Source of the DNA: Occallatibacter sp.
GTDB lineage: Bacteria > Acidobacteriota > Terriglobia > Terriglobales > Acidobacteriaceae
Assembly (NCBI GenBank): GCA_031296305.1
Contig: JARLFZ010000019.1
Span: 1 to 48,517 of the forward strand
DNA: 48,517 nucleotides
Direction of reading: 5' to 3'
A model generated the notes under the pieces. The model was given only the letters and a program-made list of their open reading frames with translations. It ran no database searches and had not been told where the DNA came from. This document shows positions 37,133-46,661 of this stretch, piece by piece. A program made the translations under genes and the position numbers. Every line of letters starts with the position of its first letter. The stretch's first letter is position 1.

Positions 37133-37743
37133 ACGAACCTTCATCGACCGATCTGGTACGCGCAAAACTTCTCGAAGGCCTAGGCGTGATGGAAGCCGTG
37201 GCGCACGACACCGCGTTGCAAGCAACGCTCGCGGCGGCTGCCGAAGCCACGGCCGACGCGCTGCTCGCCGGCCGCAAACTCATGGCGGCCGGCAACGGAG
37301 GCAGCGCTGCCGACGCTCAGCACATTGCTGCTGAGTTCGTCTGTCGCCTGGTCGACGATCGCCCCGCCATGCGCGCGGTGGCGCTGACCACCAACACGTC
37401 GATTCTTACTGCTGTGAGCAACGACTACGGATTCGAGCGGCTTTTTGCGCGCCAGGTTGAAGCCCTCGGCCAGGCGGGTGACGTTTTCCTCGCCATCTCT
37501 ACCTCCGGCAACTCGAACAATATCCTGCGCGCCCTCGAGCAATGCCGCGACCTGGGCATTGCCACCATTGGGCTCACGGGAAAGACAGGCGGAAAAATGC
37601 CGCCGCTCTGCGACTACTGTCTGCGTGTGCCCTCTGAGGTCACCATGTATATCCAGCAGGCGCATCTGGCTCTTGAGCACATTTTCTCGCTGCTCGTGGA
37701 GCGCCGCTACTTTGCCGCGAAGCCGGCCGCGGCCAGGGGCTGA
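37129..37743 (+). CDS. gmhA: Sedoheptulose 7-phosphate isomerase
   Basis: A protein of 204 residues with one SIS domain. It converts sedoheptulose 7-phosphate to D-glycero-D-manno-heptose 7-phosphate, the first step of heptose synthesis. Typical motifs are AAGNGGSAADAQHIAAEFVCR (51-71), NDYGFERLFARQVEA, ISTSGNSNNI and the late VPSEVTMYIQQAHLALEH with the catalytic histidine. The start overlaps the hddA stop by four bases; hddC begins six bases after its stop. The three genes form one coupled operon. Confidence 0.94.
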   Translation: MNEPSSTDLVRAKLLEGLGVMEAVAHDTALQATLAAAAEATADALLAGRKLMAAGNGGSAADAQHIAAEFVCRLVDDRPAMRAVALTTNTSILTAVSNDYGFERLFARQVEALGQAGDVFLAISTSGNSNNILRALEQCRDLGIATIGLTGKTGGKMPPLCDYCLRVPSEVTMYIQQAHLALEHIFSLLVERRYFAAKPAAARG

Positions 37744-37749
37744 ATCCGC

Positions 37750-38445
37750 ATGGAAGCCATTGTTCTTGCCGGCGGGCTGGGCACGCGGCTTGCGTCGCGT
37801 CTTCATGGCCTGCCCAAGCCGATGGCGCCCATTGCCGGCCGTCCCTTTCTTGAAATCCTGTTCACCCAGTTGCGACGTTCCGGCTGCACGCGCGTTCTGC
37901 TCTCCGTTGGCCATCAGCACTCTGTCATTCAGGACCACTTCGGCGCGGCTTTTGACGGGATGGCAATTGAATATGTGATTGAGAGCGTTCCGCTCGGCAC
38001 CGGCGGCGCCATTCGTCTCGCGCTCGCTCAGGCGCGCGAAGAATCCGTGCTTGTGCTTAACGGCGACACCTTTCTCGATGCCGATTACGCCGCGATGCTG
38101 GGCTTTCACGCGTCGGAAGGCGCTGCGGTCACTCTCGCTGTCGTGCATTGCGACGATGTGAGCCGCTATGGCGGCGTCACCGTCGAAGGTCAGCGCGTCG
38201 TGGGCTTCGAGGAGAAGAGCAATTCGGGGCCCGGCTGGATCAGCGCCGGAACCTACGTTCTCGCGCGCAACCTGGCGTGGCCGTCGGTGCTCCCTGAGAA
38301 GTTCTCCATCGAGCGAGATTTCTTCGTCCCCGAAGTTGCGCGCCTTCGTCCTGCGGCCTACGAGGTCGATGGCTTCTTTCTCGACATCGGCATTCCCGAG
38401 GATCTCGATCGCGCCCAAACAGCGCTCGCTCAATTCCTCCTTTAG
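37750..38445 (+). CDS. hddC: D-glycero-alpha-D-manno-heptose 1-phosphate guanylyltransferase
   Basis: A protein of 231 residues of the sugar-nucleotidyltransferase fold. The signature LAGGLGTRLASRLHGLPKPM (6-25), then LGTGGAIRLAL, VLNGDTFLDAD and the late GFFLDIGIPEDLDRA are those of HddC/RmlA-like enzymes. It makes GDP-D-glycero-alpha-D-manno-heptose for S-layer or surface glycans. Its position after hddA and gmhA fixes the pathway. The phosphatase GmhB, needed between HddA and HddC, is not encoded in this cluster. Confidence 0.9.
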   Translation: MEAIVLAGGLGTRLASRLHGLPKPMAPIAGRPFLEILFTQLRRSGCTRVLLSVGHQHSVIQDHFGAAFDGMAIEYVIESVPLGTGGAIRLALAQAREESVLVLNGDTFLDADYAAMLGFHASEGAAVTLAVVHCDDVSRYGGVTVEGQRVVGFEEKSNSGPGWISAGTYVLARNLAWPSVLPEKFSIERDFFVPEVARLRPAAYEVDGFFLDIGIPEDLDRAQTALAQFLL

Positions 38446-38658
38446 GGCCGCTCCGGCGGTAATTGCATTCCCGATCTCAAAACCGTCAAGAGTGAGATGT
38501 GGAGAGCCCTAAACCACTCATTTCCGACCTGATTGGTCAGGATAATGTGGAAGATCAGTACTCCTTATGACATGCAACTTAATGCATATACGACATAGCG
38601 CAAACGCGCACAATAGGCGTAAGTAGCTGAAACCAAGATATATTAAGCTGCGCTGATC
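38446..38658. other. Spacer between hddC and the PEP-CTERM gene promoter
   Basis: I see no gene. A 14-bp palindrome (CCTGA TTGG TCAGG, 38528-38541) lies 118 bp before the sigma-54 promoter. It might be part of an activator site, but the match is short. Confidence 0.3.
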
Positions 38659-38675
38659 TTGGCGTGCGGATTGCT
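38659..38675 (+). promoter_or_regulatory. Sigma-54 (RpoN) promoter of the PEP-CTERM gene
   Basis: TTGGCGTGCGGATTGCT fits the -24/-12 consensus TGGCAC-N5-TTGC. The GG (38661-38662) and GC (38673-38674) doublets are exactly ten bases apart, as required. Transcription would start near 38686, 37 bases before ATG 38723. Genes for PEP-CTERM proteins are known to be often sigma-54-dependent and driven by the PrsR activator. Confidence 0.7.
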
Positions 38676-38722
38676 ATACAAGAGTGGGCCATCTTCACAA
38701 AATAAGGAAAGAGGTGGCCCCT

Positions 38723-39526
38723 ATGGCCGCAAAATGTATTCGAACAGGTGGGTTGTGCGCTGCCATTTGCAGCGGAGCCCTTGCCTTGCTCGTACCATGC
38801 GTAGGCAAGGCAGATGATGTCCTCCCCGCGGCTACGTATACCGCGGAGCTGCAATACCTCGCTCCACCTCTTGTCGTGTATCAAGATACCGGAAATGTGT
38901 ACGGTACGGATCTCTTTTTTGGGATCGCATTCGCCCCTAACGGAAGCGTCGGCATTCTGCCTTCCCCCTTCGCGACCTCGAATGGTTCCACGCCGCTTGG
39001 TTACGGTCCCGTGCCGTTCGGGGGTGTCCTGAGCGTAAGCGACAGCGTGACCATTTATGCGGAACTCTATGGCGTCAGCTCAAGCACGCTGGTTCCTGTG
39101 GACGTCGACGGCGTAGTGAACGGCTTCGCAAGCGGGTCGGGCGTCGCCCGGGCCAGCGTGAGTTACTCCCAATATGAGGGGGCTGTGACTGCAGGCCTGT
39201 ATGGATGCGTTGCCAATCCTTCTTTCAACAACTGCGGCAACTATGACAGCACGGCGTACCTCCTTGGAGACACCGTATACGAGTTCACCGTATCCGCCAG
39301 CGGTACGTCTGGAGTAGGGGGCGGGCCCGGCACATTCCAGGTCTCCAATGACCCCACTCTCGAGATCGATCCGACCTTCCTGGCTGATAACCCCGACCTG
39401 AACATTCAACTCGAGGAAAGCCCCGGTGTCGGTAACACAGAGACTCCGGAGCCCGGCACTCTGGCTCTTTTTGGGAGCGGCTTGCTTGGGTTGGTAGGAG
39501 CACTTCGGCGCAAAATCAGAGCCTAA
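38723..39526 (+). CDS. PEP-CTERM-sorted exported protein
   Basis: A protein of 267 residues. A signal peptide (about 1-31, ending VGKADDV) leads into a beta-rich, Gly-, Ser- and Thr-rich domain of unknown fold with two cysteines (YGCVANPSFNNCGNY) that may pair. The C-terminal sorting signal is complete: PEP at 245-247, a hydrophobic helix (GTLALFGSGLLGLVGAL) and a basic RRKIRA tail. Such proteins are cut by exosortase and go to the surface or into exopolysaccharide. No exosortase is encoded in the window. ATG 38723 follows a GAGGTGG ribosome-binding site and fits the promoter at 38659. Confidence 0.9.
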   Translation: MAAKCIRTGGLCAAICSGALALLVPCVGKADDVLPAATYTAELQYLAPPLVVYQDTGNVYGTDLFFGIAFAPNGSVGILPSPFATSNGSTPLGYGPVPFGGVLSVSDSVTIYAELYGVSSSTLVPVDVDGVVNGFASGSGVARASVSYSQYEGAVTAGLYGCVANPSFNNCGNYDSTAYLLGDTVYEFTVSASGTSGVGGGPGTFQVSNDPTLEIDPTFLADNPDLNIQLEESPGVGNTETPEPGTLALFGSGLLGLVGALRRKIRA

Positions 39527-39659
39527 GCGGCTGGTCTCGGTCTCAGGAAGCAAACTCACCACTATCTGGGTGCCCCGGGTTCCGATATTGGGACCCAGGA
39601 GCCTCGAACGCCGGCATCTAGTGCTGTGACCATCGGCTTTCGTGATGAGTCAAGAATTT

Positions 39660-39703
39660 GTGCGGGCGAAGACGCCCGCACTACAGCCGGTCGGGAGACC
39701 GGC
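39660..39703. repeat. Two tandem GC-rich hairpins
   Basis: GTGCGGGCG AAGA CGCCCGCAC (39660-39681) and GCCGGTC GGGA GACCGGC (39686-39703) lie end to end, one base from the stop codon of the GH1 gene. No T-run follows on either strand. They look like REP-type hairpins placed between converging genes and may protect 3' ends or stop polymerases coming from both sides. Confidence 0.65.
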
Positions 39704-39704
39704 G

Positions 39705-41153
39705 CTACACTACGGCATTCCGCGCAATCGCTTCGCGGTACCACTCGGCGCTGAGCTTGGGCGTGCGCTTCAGGGTCTTGTAGTCCACGTAGTGAATGCC
39801 GAAACGTTTGCTGTAGCCATCGGCCCATTCGAAGTTGTCCATCAGGCTCCACAGAAAGTAACCCTTCACCGGGAAACCCTCCGCGGCGGCGCGTTGCAAA
39901 TTCGCAAGGTGGTTGCGCAGATACATTACGCGGTCGGTATCTTCAATCCGTCCTGCCCGCGTTACCACGTCGGTAGATGAGCAGCCGTTCTCGGTGATGT
40001 AAACTGCGCGCGGATTCCAGATCTCGCACACGTTGCGCACCGCCCAGTAGATGCACTCGGGACCGATGTAGAGCCAGGGCGAGGCCATCTTCGGATACGA
40101 CGCCGGATACGGCTCAATCGCGTAGCCGCGCTGCGACCCATCGGCGCGCACGTAAGTGGGCGTGTACACATTCAGCCCGACAAAGTCGAGCGGGCTGCCA
40201 ATGGCCTTCATGTCGCCCGGCTCCACGTGCGGCGCATTCGCTCCCTCGCGTTGCAAATAGGTTTCCGGGTACGCGCCTTCGAGCAGCGTGGTCAGGAACG
40301 GCGCGTTTTCTTCGCGCGTGGCGCGCCGCGCCGCTTCCACGTTGGCGCGATCTTCGATCACCGGCACGCAGACCCTGGCATTTTCCGCCAGTCCCACCTC
40401 GGCTGCGGGCGCGTTGGCTCGGATCGCCTGCACCGCCAGCCCATGCGCCAGAATCCCGTGATGCCGCACCTGGTTCACCTCGGCCGCCGGCAGCTTGAGC
40501 CCCGGCGCAAACTGGCCAACTTGATAACTGAGGTCGGTAAAGCAGGCGAACTCGTTCGTCGTCATAAAGTGGCGCACGCGATCGGATAACTGCCGTGCCA
40601 CGTAACCCGCGTAATCGGCAAAGGCCAGCGCCGTGGAGCGCGATTGCCAGCCTCCGGGCAGCGCCGCGGGCAGGTCCCAGTGGAAGAGCGTGACGTAGGG
40701 CGTGATGCCGTTCTGCTGCAACTCGTCGAGCACGCGCTTGTAGTAGTCGAGGCCCGCCGAACTCGGCTGGCCGGTGCCTTGCGGAAAAATGCGCGGCCAC
40801 GCAATCGACATTCGGTACGCACGGACACCCAGATTCTTGAGCAGGCGCACGTCCTCTTTGTAGAGGTGGTAGGAATCGTCGGCCACGTCGCCTGTATCGC
40901 CGTTGTAGGTTTTGCCCGGCGTATGCGAGAACACGTCCCAGACGGACGCTCCGCGCCCGCCCTCGTGCACTCCACCCTCAATCTGGTAGGCGGCCGTGGC
41001 GCATCCCCACACGAAGCCCGGCGGAAATTGCCGGCTGCCTGCGGGCTGCTGGGCAAAAGACGAATGGGGCAAAAACTCCGGCAGCGATATCCCGGCCAAT
41101 GCCGCGCTCGCCGCCGCAACTTTTCCAAACTGCCGCCGCGTAATCTCTTTCAT
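39705..41153 (-). CDS. Exported GH1 beta-glucosidase/galactosidase
   Basis: A protein of 482 residues. A twin-arginine signal (TRRQFGKVAAASAALAG) precedes a complete GH1 barrel starting at FPPGFVWGCATAAYQIEG. The nucleophile E388 lies in VYITENG. The acid/base E201 lies in TTNEFACF, where the usual TxNEP motif has Phe in place of Pro. The sugar-binding end WSLMDNFEWADGYSKRFG is present. It should cleave beta-glucosides or beta-galactosides in the periplasm. It is divergent from a GH53 galactanase, whose products it might shorten. Confidence 0.93.
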   Translation of the reverse strand: MKEITRRQFGKVAAASAALAGISLPEFLPHSSFAQQPAGSRQFPPGFVWGCATAAYQIEGGVHEGGRGASVWDVFSHTPGKTYNGDTGDVADDSYHLYKEDVRLLKNLGVRAYRMSIAWPRIFPQGTGQPSSAGLDYYKRVLDELQQNGITPYVTLFHWDLPAALPGGWQSRSTALAFADYAGYVARQLSDRVRHFMTTNEFACFTDLSYQVGQFAPGLKLPAAEVNQVRHHGILAHGLAVQAIRANAPAAEVGLAENARVCVPVIEDRANVEAARRATREENAPFLTTLLEGAYPETYLQREGANAPHVEPGDMKAIGSPLDFVGLNVYTPTYVRADGSQRGYAIEPYPASYPKMASPWLYIGPECIYWAVRNVCEIWNPRAVYITENGCSSTDVVTRAGRIEDTDRVMYLRNHLANLQRAAAEGFPVKGYFLWSLMDNFEWADGYSKRFGIHYVDYKTLKRTPKLSAEWYREAIARNAVV

Positions 41154-41484
41154 GGATGCAATCGCCCTTTCGAAATCAAAGGCCGATTATAGCGGAGTGG
41201 AAGCGACGCCGAAGTGACGCCGAGCCGCGCAATAAAGATCGGATCGGCTCATGAACCGCCGAACGGGAGTTGTTCCAGAGGCACGCAACCTCTTTTCCCC
41301 AATCCGGTTTCATGGATCGGGCAATTTCCACTCCGACTTTTGGCCGATTACAACTGTCGCTGCCGTTGCGTAGGATCGTGTTCGGGCGCAGGGCCCCATT
41401 TGCCCACCACGCATCGACGGGAACTCGTCCCGCTTCGTGACGGTGGGCGATTGTTCGCGGCAAAGTGCCCGGAGAAGGTCAAGA
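41154..41484. other. Divergent region between GH1 and GH53 genes
   Basis: This 331-bp region must hold both promoters. A short dyad CGGGA ACTCG TCCCG (41418-41432) lies 53 bases before the GH53 start and could be an operator. GAAGG just before 41485 is the GH53 ribosome-binding site. I see no clear -35/-10 pair. Confidence 0.4.
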
Positions 41485-42999
41485 ATGTTCAATCTGCCCG
41501 CCATTTTTTCTGTTTTCTCGCTGCTGATGACCTCACTCCTGGCGGGTTGCGGATCGGGCCAGTCGCCCCAAAGCTCGACCACGACAACGACGACTACCAC
41601 TCAGGCTACGTTGACGACGGTGGCCTTTGCGCGCGGCGCCGACATCGGCTGGTCGACGCAATTGAGCTCGCTTGGCTATACGTGGGAGGATCAGACGCAG
41701 ACTGTGCTTCCGGTTCTCCAGATTCTGAAAAACCATGGCGTCAATCTCATTCGCATCCGCACCTTTGTGAATCCGGCCATCTCGTCCGGCAGCCTGGGCG
41801 TGGGCGCGATGAACCAGGCGGGCAGCATCGCGCTGGCCAAAACGGCCAACGCCATGGGCTTCGCCATCATGATCGATTTCCACCTGAGCGACACATGGGC
41901 CGACCCCGGACATCAGTCCATCCCCGCCGCCTGGGCAAACGACAGCTACAGCCAGATGCAGACCGACGTCAGCAATTACGTTTCCGGTTTTATGACGGCC
42001 CTGGCAGCCGCCGGCATCTATCCGCAGTATGTGCAGATCGGCAACGAGATCAACAGCGGCCTGCTTTGGCCCATCGGGGAGTACACGAACCCTTCGCAGA
42101 TGGCCGGACTGATCAACTCCGGCTACAGCGCGGTGAAGGCGGTGAGCCCGTCGACGCAAGTGATCGTCCACCTGGCGGGGCTCAGCAATCTTACCGATCT
42201 GGAATGGTTCTACGACCTGCTGAAGGCCAATGGCGGCAAGTGGGATGTTACCGGCTTCTCCTACTACGACGGCCCCGGCACGCTCGCGACCAGCACCGCG
42301 AATTTGAGCACCATGGCCAGCCGCTATTCCAAGCCTGTGATGATCTGCGAGATCGGTTACACGGAAACCGATTTTATGAACACGGCGGACGATATGAAGA
42401 CTGCCATCGAAGCCGTGCAGTCAGTTCCCAACAGCATGGGACTTGGAGTGATTTACTGGGAGCCGGATGCTCCGGATGATGCCACCACAAGTAGTTACAG
42501 CCTGGGCGCCGTGTCCGAAGTATCAAGCAAGCTGCTTCAGTTCAATACTGCGATCGATCAGTTTCTCTTTACGGGCTCGACCGTAGGCAATCAAATCATC
42601 GATTCGCAATTTTCAAACGCCACGAACGGCTGGCAGATCACCAGCACTACGCCGGCGGCGATCTATACGCAGGCTGGGGGCAATGGAACCATGTTGTCCT
42701 TCAATGCGTCGACGGCCTATGGCGGCACGATCTGGGAGGACGTGACCGGCTTGCCGAACGGCACCTACACCATGACCGCCTGGATCGAGAATGGCGGCGG
42801 CCAGACGACGGCCCAGATGTTTGCGTGGCCCACCGGCGGAAGCAATATGACGGTCAACCTGCCGATAGCCGCAACCTGGTCTCAGGTGCAGATTACGAAC
42901 ATTCAAGTCACCCAGGGCACCGCGTGGGTTGGCATTTCGATCAGCGCGAATTCCGGGCAGTGGGCGAACATCGAATCCGTTTCGTTCACTCAGAACTAG
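41485..42999 (+). CDS. GH53 endo-beta-1,4-galactanase lipoprotein
   Basis: A protein of 504 residues. A lipoprotein signal with lipobox LLAGC (C22) and a Ser/Thr linker precede a GH53 barrel at about 45-370. The acid/base is E188 in QIGNEINSGLLWP and the nucleophile is E289 in MICEIGYTE, both in the family's usual motifs. The last 130 residues form a separate beta-sandwich (NQIIDSQFSNATNGWQ onward) that may be a galactan-binding module like CBM61. It would cleave beta-1,4-galactan side chains of pectin at the cell surface. I take ATG 41485 rather than the upstream GTG or ATG codons because the signal and GAAGG fit it. Confidence 0.92.
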   Translation: MFNLPAIFSVFSLLMTSLLAGCGSGQSPQSSTTTTTTTTQATLTTVAFARGADIGWSTQLSSLGYTWEDQTQTVLPVLQILKNHGVNLIRIRTFVNPAISSGSLGVGAMNQAGSIALAKTANAMGFAIMIDFHLSDTWADPGHQSIPAAWANDSYSQMQTDVSNYVSGFMTALAAAGIYPQYVQIGNEINSGLLWPIGEYTNPSQMAGLINSGYSAVKAVSPSTQVIVHLAGLSNLTDLEWFYDLLKANGGKWDVTGFSYYDGPGTLATSTANLSTMASRYSKPVMICEIGYTETDFMNTADDMKTAIEAVQSVPNSMGLGVIYWEPDAPDDATTSSYSLGAVSEVSSKLLQFNTAIDQFLFTGSTVGNQIIDSQFSNATNGWQITSTTPAAIYTQAGGNGTMLSFNASTAYGGTIWEDVTGLPNGTYTMTAWIENGGGQTTAQMFAWPTGGSNMTVNLPIAATWSQVQITNIQVTQGTAWVGISISANSGQWANIESVSFTQN

Positions 43000-43081
43000 A
43001 GCGTTCTCAATGCGCGCAGGATTTGCGCGAGTCGCGGATGTGGCCGCCCACGACGACGGTGGCCGCCGCGCATCGGCTGGC

Positions 43082-43573
43082 CTATTTCACCGCGAGAAAT
43101 GGCCTCTTTGAACTGCCGTTTGGGGCGTTCAGCTTGCGCTCTCTGGTTTCTTTGAGGAGTTCGGCGGCCTCCACATTCTCGCGATACTGGGCCAGGCCAA
43201 GACGAATCGCACTCACCATCTCTTCCGTGCTGCATGGCTTGGTCAGATAACGGAAGATCTGGCCATCGTTCACTGCGGTAATGGCGCGATTGAGGTCTTT
43301 GTATCCGGTGAGCAGCATCCTTACCGTTTGCGGTGATAATTCGCGCACCCTGGCCAGAAACTCGGCGCCATCCAACCCCGGCATGCGCATATCCGAGATC
43401 ACGATGGCAAACGGGCCAAACAGATGAATGAGCGCCAATCCCTCTTTACCGCCGGGAGCGGTTTCAATCGTGAATTCGTCGTGCAGAATGCGCGCGAAGC
43501 TATCAAGGAGGTTCTGGTCGTCGTCAACGAATAGGATTTGCTTTGACAATATGGAACTCCCGTTTGGGCTCAT
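43082..43573 (-). CDS. Single-domain response regulator
   Basis: A protein of 163 residues. One receiver domain spans about 12-130: acidic pocket VDDD (D17-D19), phosphate acceptor D61 in VISDMRMPGLDG, MLLTGY and the conserved lysine in YLTKPC. The TGYKDLNRAITAVNDGQIFRYLTKP pattern is typical of receivers of HD-GYP or HupR-type regulators. Only a short helical tail (ENVEAAELLKETRERK) follows, so no output domain is present. It may signal by protein contact. No histidine kinase lies nearby. ATG 43573 has GAAGG five bases upstream. Confidence 0.88.
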   Translation of the reverse strand: MSPNGSSILSKQILFVDDDQNLLDSFARILHDEFTIETAPGGKEGLALIHLFGPFAIVISDMRMPGLDGAEFLARVRELSPQTVRMLLTGYKDLNRAITAVNDGQIFRYLTKPCSTEEMVSAIRLGLAQYRENVEAAELLKETRERKLNAPNGSSKRPFLAVK

Positions 43574-43858
43574 CGGGCCTTCGCACGTGCTGCCGGCTGG
43601 AACGATGAAGTCCGCAATTCTGCTTCTCCGCGCCGCGGGCGTAGGCAGCGGAGATTCCCCACTGCGTTCATCGGCAGCGTTGCCTCGAACATCAGCAGGT
43701 GTGTGGCTTTCTTTGAAAGCAGGGATCAAGGGCGTTGGCCGGAGTGGCGCGCAAAAAGGCCGCAGCATGTTCCCAAGCTGTGGCAGTAGCGTAAAACTCT
43801 GATGAAATCACGACCTTCCCCATTGACGCGGGTTCGCCTCAAAGCTAAGTTCACATTC

Positions 43859-44086
43859 ATGGAAAATCTGGACTTCGATCAGCTTCTCAAGTCGTATAAG
43901 GAGGCGGTGGATCACTGGGTCGATGCCATCCACGCCGAAGAATCGCTCGCGACGGACGACCACTCCATGGTGGAAATGGAACTGTGGGATGACGCGGGCT
44001 TCAAGCTCCACGACGCGGAGTTGGAAGCTAAGAAAGCGCGCGACGCTTATAAGAATGCATTGCGCAAGAAGAACTACGGCTTCTAG
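43859..44086 (+). CDS. Small acidic helical protein
   Basis: A protein of 75 residues with many Asp and Glu, and a predicted helical hairpin (LDFDQLLKSYKEAVDHWVDA and AELEAKKARDAYKNALRKKN). The sequence is regular and protein-like, without low-complexity runs, but I do not recognise it. The start is uncertain: ATG 43859 gives a natural beginning, while an in-frame ATG at 43802 would add 19 basic residues; neither has a good ribosome-binding site. Confidence 0.55.
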   Translation: MENLDFDQLLKSYKEAVDHWVDAIHAEESLATDDHSMVEMELWDDAGFKLHDAELEAKKARDAYKNALRKKNYGF

Positions 44087-44098
44087 GAACGGATCTGC

Positions 44099-44482
44099 CT
44101 ACGCTGGCACGGGCGGTTTGAAAACCGCGCCTGGCAGCCCGAGGCTGATCAGGAGCGCGGCGTCAATCCGGGCCATAGTTTCTGGGGCGAGCGAGCCGTA
44201 GATGGTGCGGAAGCGCTGCTGATCGACGGTGCGAATCTGATCGCATAGCGCGTAGCTGTCTTTGCTGGCGCCGCCGTCGCCGCGCTTCACCGGCACGTAG
44301 ATGGGTGAGGGCGTTTTAATGTGTGCGGCCGCCGTAAGTGGCACGACGATGGTCGTAGAAGAGAATCGATTGCCCACGTCGTTCTGCACCACAACGCAAG
44401 GGCGAGAGCGGCCCTGCTCGTGGCCGACCACCGGATCGAGCGAAACCTCAACGACCATGCCGCGGAACGGCCTACCGATCAC
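44099..44482 (-). CDS. mazF: MazF/PemK-family endoribonuclease toxin
   Basis: A protein of 127 residues. The MazF fold is recognisable from GMVVEVSLDPVVGHEQGRSRPCVVVQND (8-35), with the conserved GxExxxxRP motif here as GHEQGRSRP, then TTIVVPLTAA and SYALCDQIRTVDQQRF. The family cuts mRNA or rRNA at short sequences. The start is GTG 44482, overlapping the antitoxin stop in GTGA (44479-44482), so translation is coupled. The protein looks complete. Confidence 0.9.
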   Translation of the reverse strand: MIGRPFRGMVVEVSLDPVVGHEQGRSRPCVVVQNDVGNRFSSTTIVVPLTAAAHIKTPSPIYVPVKRGDGGASKDSYALCDQIRTVDQQRFRTIYGSLAPETMARIDAALLISLGLPGAVFKPPVPA

Positions 44483-44799
44483 TGGAGTCCCTCGCGATCG
44501 ACAGCTTCAAATTCCTTAGCCAGGGAAAGATTCATTGCGGCGTTTTCCGTATAGGCCCGCGCAAGTTCCCGTTCGAACTCACGAGACTCCATTTCGTCTA
44601 AAAGGCGCTCCACCGCTTTCCTGATCAGGTCGCTGCGATTGCTTTCGAGACTGCGTGCCGCTTCGTCCGCTCGCTTCAAAAGAGTAGCGGGAAACTCGAC
44701 CAGGACGCGCTCCTTGCGGCTGGCACGGGATGATGCCGGCCTGGCGATCTTTTGACCATTTCTCGCCGGTAATTTGGGCGTCGCTGCCGATCTGGTCAT
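44479..44799 (-). CDS. mazE: Ribbon-helix-helix antitoxin of the MazF pair
   Basis: A protein of 106 residues. After a basic, flexible N-terminus of about 30 residues, ERVLVEFPATLLKRADEAARSLESNRSDLIRKAVERLL is a ribbon-helix-helix DNA-binding motif. The acidic C-terminal part (MESREFERELARAYTENAAM) should wrap the toxin. ATG 44799 has GAGGG eight bases upstream. The antitoxin gene comes first, as in most such operons, and the AT-rich region at 44818-44849 is its likely operator. Confidence 0.87.
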   Translation of the reverse strand: MTRSAATPKLPARNGQKIARPASSRASRKERVLVEFPATLLKRADEAARSLESNRSDLIRKAVERLLDEMESREFERELARAYTENAAMNLSLAKEFEAVDREGLQ

Positions 44800-44817
44800 G
44801 GCTGAACCCTCGAAGTC

Positions 44818-44849
44818 TATATATGCAGATATATATCACAACATATGCA
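44818..44849 (-). promoter_or_regulatory. AT-rich operator/promoter region of the mazEF-type pair
   Basis: An imperfect dyad TATATA-TGCAGA-TATATA (44818-44835) stands out in a GC-rich sequence. ATATGCA occurs at 44821-44827 and again at 44843-44849, 22 bp apart, which is two helix turns. This suits cooperative binding of a ribbon-helix-helix antitoxin. A standard -35/-10 pair is not clear. Confidence 0.5.
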
Positions 44850-44915
44850 AAGATACAACGGATGGTTGTTAGTCTACGCCGCGCGCATGGAGCGAATTCT
44901 ACGCTCCAGACAAGA

Positions 44916-44945
44916 AGGCCGCAGCCTTTTGGACGGCTGCGGCCT
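44916..44945 (-). terminator. Terminator hairpin after rpoD
   Basis: An 11-bp stem (44916-44926, AGGCCGCAGCC, with 44935-44945) has an 8-base loop and lies 25 bases after the rpoD stop. On the minus strand TTCTTG follows. A second small hairpin, GGAGCG with CGCTCC (44889-44907), lies just beyond. Confidence 0.7.
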
Positions 44946-44969
44946 CAACTCCCAAATCCCGAACGGGAT

Positions 44970-46661
<1,692 letters not shown>

